From: LMUY01 sp965199105
Lineage (GTDB): Bacteria > Pseudomonadota > Alphaproteobacteria > Acetobacterales > Acetobacteraceae
Direction of reading: 5' to 3'
NCBI GenBank assembly: GCA_965199105.1
Contig: CBDAQO010000002.1
Coordinates: 1,488,001 to 1,552,000, forward strand
Length of the DNA: 64,000 bases
Shown here: positions 61,470 through 64,000 of the stretch, piece by piece
Position numbering within the stretch: the stretch's first letter is position 1
Layout of the letters: the number at the start of each line of letters is the position of its first letter
The notes under the pieces: generated by a model
Seen by the model: only the letters and a program-made list of their open reading frames with translations
Database searches by the model: none
What the model was told of the DNA's origin: nothing
Made by a program: the position numbers and the translations under genes

Positions 61470-62368
61470 TGGAAGTCTTCCCGCGCGTGCTCGAACAGAC
61501 CGCTGCCGAGTTCTCCCGCCCGATCCAGAACGAATCCGAACTCACCTGCAACACGCTGATCGAGGCAGGTAAATCCTACGGCTTCTTCACCGACACCACG
61601 GTCTGCATCGGTTGCAAGGCCTGCGAGGTGGCGTGCAAGGAGTGGAACAACCTGCCGGCCGACAACATGGGCCTGACCGGGCAGAGCTACGACAACACCG
61701 GCGCGCTTTCCGCCAACACCTGGCGCCACGTGAACTTCGTCGAGAAGGCTGGCCCTAAGGGCGTCCGCGCGGACGACCAGCCGGCGTTCCAATCCGGCTG
61801 GCTGATGATGAGCGACGTGTGCAAGCACTGCCACAACGCGCCCTGCCTCGAGGCCTGCCCGACCGGCGCGCTGTTCAAGACCGAGTTCGACACCGTCGTG
61901 ATCCAGCAGGACATCTGCAACGGCTGCGGCTATTGCGTGCCGGCTTGCCCGTTCGGCGTGGTGGACGTGAGCACGCTGGACGGCAAGGCGCACAAGTGCA
62001 CGCTGTGCTACGACCGTCTTAAGGGCGGGCTGGAGCCGGCCTGCGCCAAGTCCTGCCCCACCGACTCCATCCGCTTCGGCGAACTGGGCGAGTTGCAGGC
62101 CCGGGCGCATCGCCGGGTCGAGGAGCTGCACGAGCGCGGCGTGGCGGGCGCATACCTCTACGGCGTGCCCGGCTCGCCTGGCGCCACTGGCGACCTCGGC
62201 CACCTCAACGCGTTCTTCCTGCTCACCGAGCGCCCTGAGACCTACAACCTGCCCGCCGCGCCGACCCGCGCCTCCAACCGCGCGCTGCCTAGCTTCTTCA
62301 CCGGGTTGGCCACCATCGCCGGGTTGGCGCTGACCGCGGCGGCGCTGTTCGCCGGCGGGCGGCGCTGA
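61469..62368 (+). CDS. fdhB: Formate dehydrogenase beta subunit (4Fe-4S)
   Basis: 299 residues with four cluster motifs: CIGCKACEVACKEWN, CKHCHNAPCLEACPTGAL, CNGCGYCVPACPFGV and CTLCYDRLKGGLEPACAKSCP. The C-terminal helix (FFTGLATIAGLALTAAALFAGG) is a membrane anchor like that of FdnH. It wires electrons from the alpha subunit to the membrane subunit. ATG 61469 shares a base with the previous stop. Confidence 0.95.
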   Translation: MEVFPRVLEQTAAEFSRPIQNESELTCNTLIEAGKSYGFFTDTTVCIGCKACEVACKEWNNLPADNMGLTGQSYDNTGALSANTWRHVNFVEKAGPKGVRADDQPAFQSGWLMMSDVCKHCHNAPCLEACPTGALFKTEFDTVVIQQDICNGCGYCVPACPFGVVDVSTLDGKAHKCTLCYDRLKGGLEPACAKSCPTDSIRFGELGELQARAHRRVEELHERGVAGAYLYGVPGSPGATGDLGHLNAFFLLTERPETYNLPAAPTRASNRALPSFFTGLATIAGLALTAAALFAGGRR

Positions 62369-63399
62369 TGCCCGAGCACCCCACCCCGCACGCCCCCGAC
62401 GACCCGGCGATGGTGCCGCCGAACACCACCCACGATGTCGACCTGCACGACAAGCGGCAATGGGGCGGCCCGACCTACTACGGCCGCTCGCAACTCAAGG
62501 CCGCGCCGTTCAACACCTGGGTGGTGGGCGGCTACGTGGCGCTGGCCGGCATGTGCGGCGCCGCCGCGGTGATTTCGGGCGTGGTGGACGCCGTGGAGGG
62601 CCGGGCGGCGGAAAAGCTGGTGCGGCGGGCGCGCTACCTCACCCTGCTGGCCCCAGTCCTGGGCGGCGGCCTGCTGATCTGGGACCTGCACACCCCCAAG
62701 CGCTTCTACAACATGTTCCGCGTCGCCAAGCGCACGTCGCCCATGTCCATCGGCACCTGGCTGCTCTCCGCCTTCAGCCTGGCGGCCGGCGCCACGGCGG
62801 CGCTGCAGTTCGTGGCCGACAGGGTGCCCAACTCCGGCTGGGCGCGGCGGCTGGCGCGGGTGACGCACGTGCCAGCCGCCGTCAGCGGCGCCGGCATCGG
62901 CACCTACACCGCCGCCCTGCTCTCGGCCACCAGCACGCCGCTCTGGGCCGCAGCGCCGAAGCAGATGGCCATGCGGTTCGGCTCCTCCTCCATGGTGGCG
63001 GGCGCTGCGGTGTTGTCGCTGATGGAGGGCTCCGCCAGCCGCCGCCGCAAGCTGGACGCGCTGGCGCTGGCCGCCTTGTCGGTGGACCTGGCCGCGACCA
63101 TGGCCTCCCACCGCACCTACCAGCAACGTGGCGTGGCGGCCGCGCTGGACAGCAAGTGGGGCCGGGTCGAGCGGACCGGTGTGACCCAGCTCGGCACCGC
63201 GCTGCCCGCCGTGCTACAAGCCGCGTCGCTCACCTTCGGGCGCGGTCGCCCGGGCACGCTGTCCGACGTCGCCAGCATACTCACCATCGCGGGCAGCCTG
63301 CTGTTGCGCGTGTCGATGATGGAGGCGGGCAACGTCTCGGCCAGCAAGCCGGAGATCAGCTTCCGCTTCTCCCAGCCGGAGAACCTGCCGGGGGCGTGA
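62368..63399 (+). CDS. NrfD-like membrane subunit of formate dehydrogenase
   Basis: 343 residues. Soluble N-terminal lead (about 1-50, TYYGRSQLKAAPFNTWVVGGY), then multiple membrane helices (LAGMCGAAAVISGVV, LLAPVLGGGLLIWDLHTPKRFYNMFR and others). LLIWDLHTPKRFYNMFRV and TSPMSIGTWLLSAF are typical of NrfD/PsrC quinone-linked anchors rather than the cytochrome b FdnI. It should transfer electrons to quinone. ATG shares a base with the fdhB stop; its stop abuts selC. Confidence 0.88.
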   Translation: MPEHPTPHAPDDPAMVPPNTTHDVDLHDKRQWGGPTYYGRSQLKAAPFNTWVVGGYVALAGMCGAAAVISGVVDAVEGRAAEKLVRRARYLTLLAPVLGGGLLIWDLHTPKRFYNMFRVAKRTSPMSIGTWLLSAFSLAAGATAALQFVADRVPNSGWARRLARVTHVPAAVSGAGIGTYTAALLSATSTPLWAAAPKQMAMRFGSSSMVAGAAVLSLMEGSASRRRKLDALALAALSVDLAATMASHRTYQQRGVAAALDSKWGRVERTGVTQLGTALPAVLQAASLTFGRGRPGTLSDVASILTIAGSLLLRVSMMEAGNVSASKPEISFRFSQPENLPGA

Positions 63400-63492
63400 T
63401 GGCGGAGGTGGATGGGAATCGAACCCACCGCACGCTTTTGGCGCGCCACTGGTTTTGAAGACCAGGGAGGCCACCAGACCCCAATCACCTCC
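63400..63492 (-). tRNA. selC: tRNA-Sec (anticodon UCA)
   Basis: 93-base selenocysteine tRNA. The 5' half starts GGAGGTGATTGGGG; the anticodon stem-loop TGGTCTTCAAAACCA carries UCA; a long variable arm (GCGCGCCAAAAGCGTGC) follows; the T arm is GTGGGTTCGATTCCCAT; the 3' end is CCACCTCCG plus an encoded CCA (63402-63400). Acceptor pairing is seven pairs plus an A-C position at pair 8. It lies one base after the fdh operon stop codon, on the opposite strand. Confidence 0.95.
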
Positions 63493-63552
63493 TCCGAACC
63501 CTGGCCACTGGCGTTGTCGCTCTCCCGCGTGCGCAGGGCCACCGCATTTGGT

Positions 63553-63590
63553 GTCTCCCTCTCCCCCTGGAAGAGGGCTTTTCAGCGCGG
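63553..63590. repeat. GC-rich REP-like palindrome, copy 4
   Basis: Arms CCCTCT (63557-63562) and AGAGGG (63572-63577) around CCCCCTGGA, followed by CTTTTCAGCG. It shares CCCTCTCCC and GAGGGCTTTT with copy 1. It lies between selC and selB. Confidence 0.65.
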
Positions 63591-63611
63591 TGGGTGACCG
63601 AGGAAAGGCAA

Positions 63612-64000
63612 TCAGCCTTGCGCCAGCACCCGGCGGTCGGCGACCCGGCGGGTGAACCGCACCGCGTCCAGGTGTTCCAGCAGCGGCACGCTGAACTTGC
63701 GCGAGATGCCGAGCAGCTCGCCCGCCTCGCGCACCAGCAGGCCGGGTGCGCGCAAGTGGGGCGCCAGTTGGCGGCGCGCGGCGTCCACCGCGTCGGGGTG
63801 GAAGTAGAGGTCGCGCTGCTGTACCCGGTCGCTGGCCTTCACCACCGCACCCTCGCGCACCAGCCGGTCGAGCAGGCGGCGGGTGTTCTTGTCGGGGGCA
63901 AGCGCGTCCGGGTCCGGCGGCGTGAGCCCGCCCTGGCGCAGCAAAGCGAGCAGCCGCCGGGCCGTGGCCGCCTCGGCGTCGGCGCGGTCCTGCTCGCGCG
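63612..64000 (-). CDS. selB: Selenocysteine-specific elongation factor SelB (3' end only)
   Basis: The frame is open from the stop (63614-63612) to the window edge; only about 129 C-terminal residues are seen. They form two winged-helix modules: ARRLLALLRQGGLTPPDPDA with RRLLDRLVREGAVVKASDR, and LREAGELLGISRKFSVPLLEHLD with RFTRRVADRRVL, the SelB WHD3/WHD4 that bind the SECIS hairpin. The GTPase part lies beyond base 64000. It faces the fdh operon with selC between them. Confidence 0.9.
   Translation of the reverse strand, partial: REQDRADAEAATARRLLALLRQGGLTPPDPDALAPDKNTRRLLDRLVREGAVVKASDRVQQRDLYFHPDAVDAARRQLAPHLRAPGLLVREAGELLGISRKFSVPLLEHLDAVRFTRRVADRRVLAQG

Overview
The window is a gene-dense, high-GC chromosomal segment from an alphaproteobacterium. 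Acetobacteraceae/Rhodospirillales is my best guess from the dcw gene order, meso-DAP-type MurE, LpxC/BamD neighbours and general sequence character; no 16S gene is present to prove it. I see no prophage, transposase or CRISPR array. The accessory DNA consists of two families of small palindromic repeats.

Layout, left to right. 1-902: end of a cytochrome c maturation operon (ccmC, start of ccmD, minus strand). 1004-9652: a mixed metabolic stretch with a YciI-like protein, an EVE-domain protein, acetyl-CoA synthetase (acsA), a tandem alpha/beta-hydrolase protein, an acyl-CoA ligase coupled to a family 5 solute-binding protein, and a VOC protein. 9639-15036: a queuosine cluster (queA, tgt, queF, queG) interrupted by a reverse-strand GAF histidine kinase and ended by a small ribbon-helix-helix protein. 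15098-23160: a 58-residue small protein, an AsmA-like protein, then the stress trio prkA/yeaH/spoVR. 23580-31842: an oligopeptide/opine-type ABC uptake operon (oppBCDF) followed by two FAD-dependent amine/amino-acid oxidases and a second solute-binding protein.

32134-54895 is the complete division and cell wall (dcw) cluster on the minus strand, transcribed from right to left: mraZ, rsmH, ftsL, ftsI, murE, murF, mraY, murD, ftsW, murG, murC, murB, ddl, ftsQ, ftsA, ftsZ, lpxC, bamD, recN and a 107-residue hypothetical protein. Most junctions down to ftsA overlap by 1-4 bases. Upstream of mraZ lie TGGG direct repeats with a 10-base period, which look like the MraZ operator but lie on the opposite strand. 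Next come the RNase P RNA gene (rnpB) and a djlA/amidase/Uma2 mini-operon.

The right end (57747-64000) is a selenocysteine module. A molybdenum formate dehydrogenase alpha subunit is read through an in-frame UGA (58338-58340) followed at once by a bacterial SECIS hairpin. It is followed by two small unrecognised proteins, the iron-sulfur beta subunit and a NrfD-like membrane anchor. Abutting the operon on the other strand are selC (tRNA-Sec, anticodon UCA) and the 3' end of selB, so the enzyme and much of its decoding machinery sit together.

The most noteworthy signals are the selenocysteine module with its two small inter-subunit ORFs, a dispersed GC-rich repeat that has entered murD in frame, CTAG-bounded palindromes that supply stop codons and terminators to several genes, the oddly oriented MraZ-box-like repeats, and a queA gene with no ordinary start codon.
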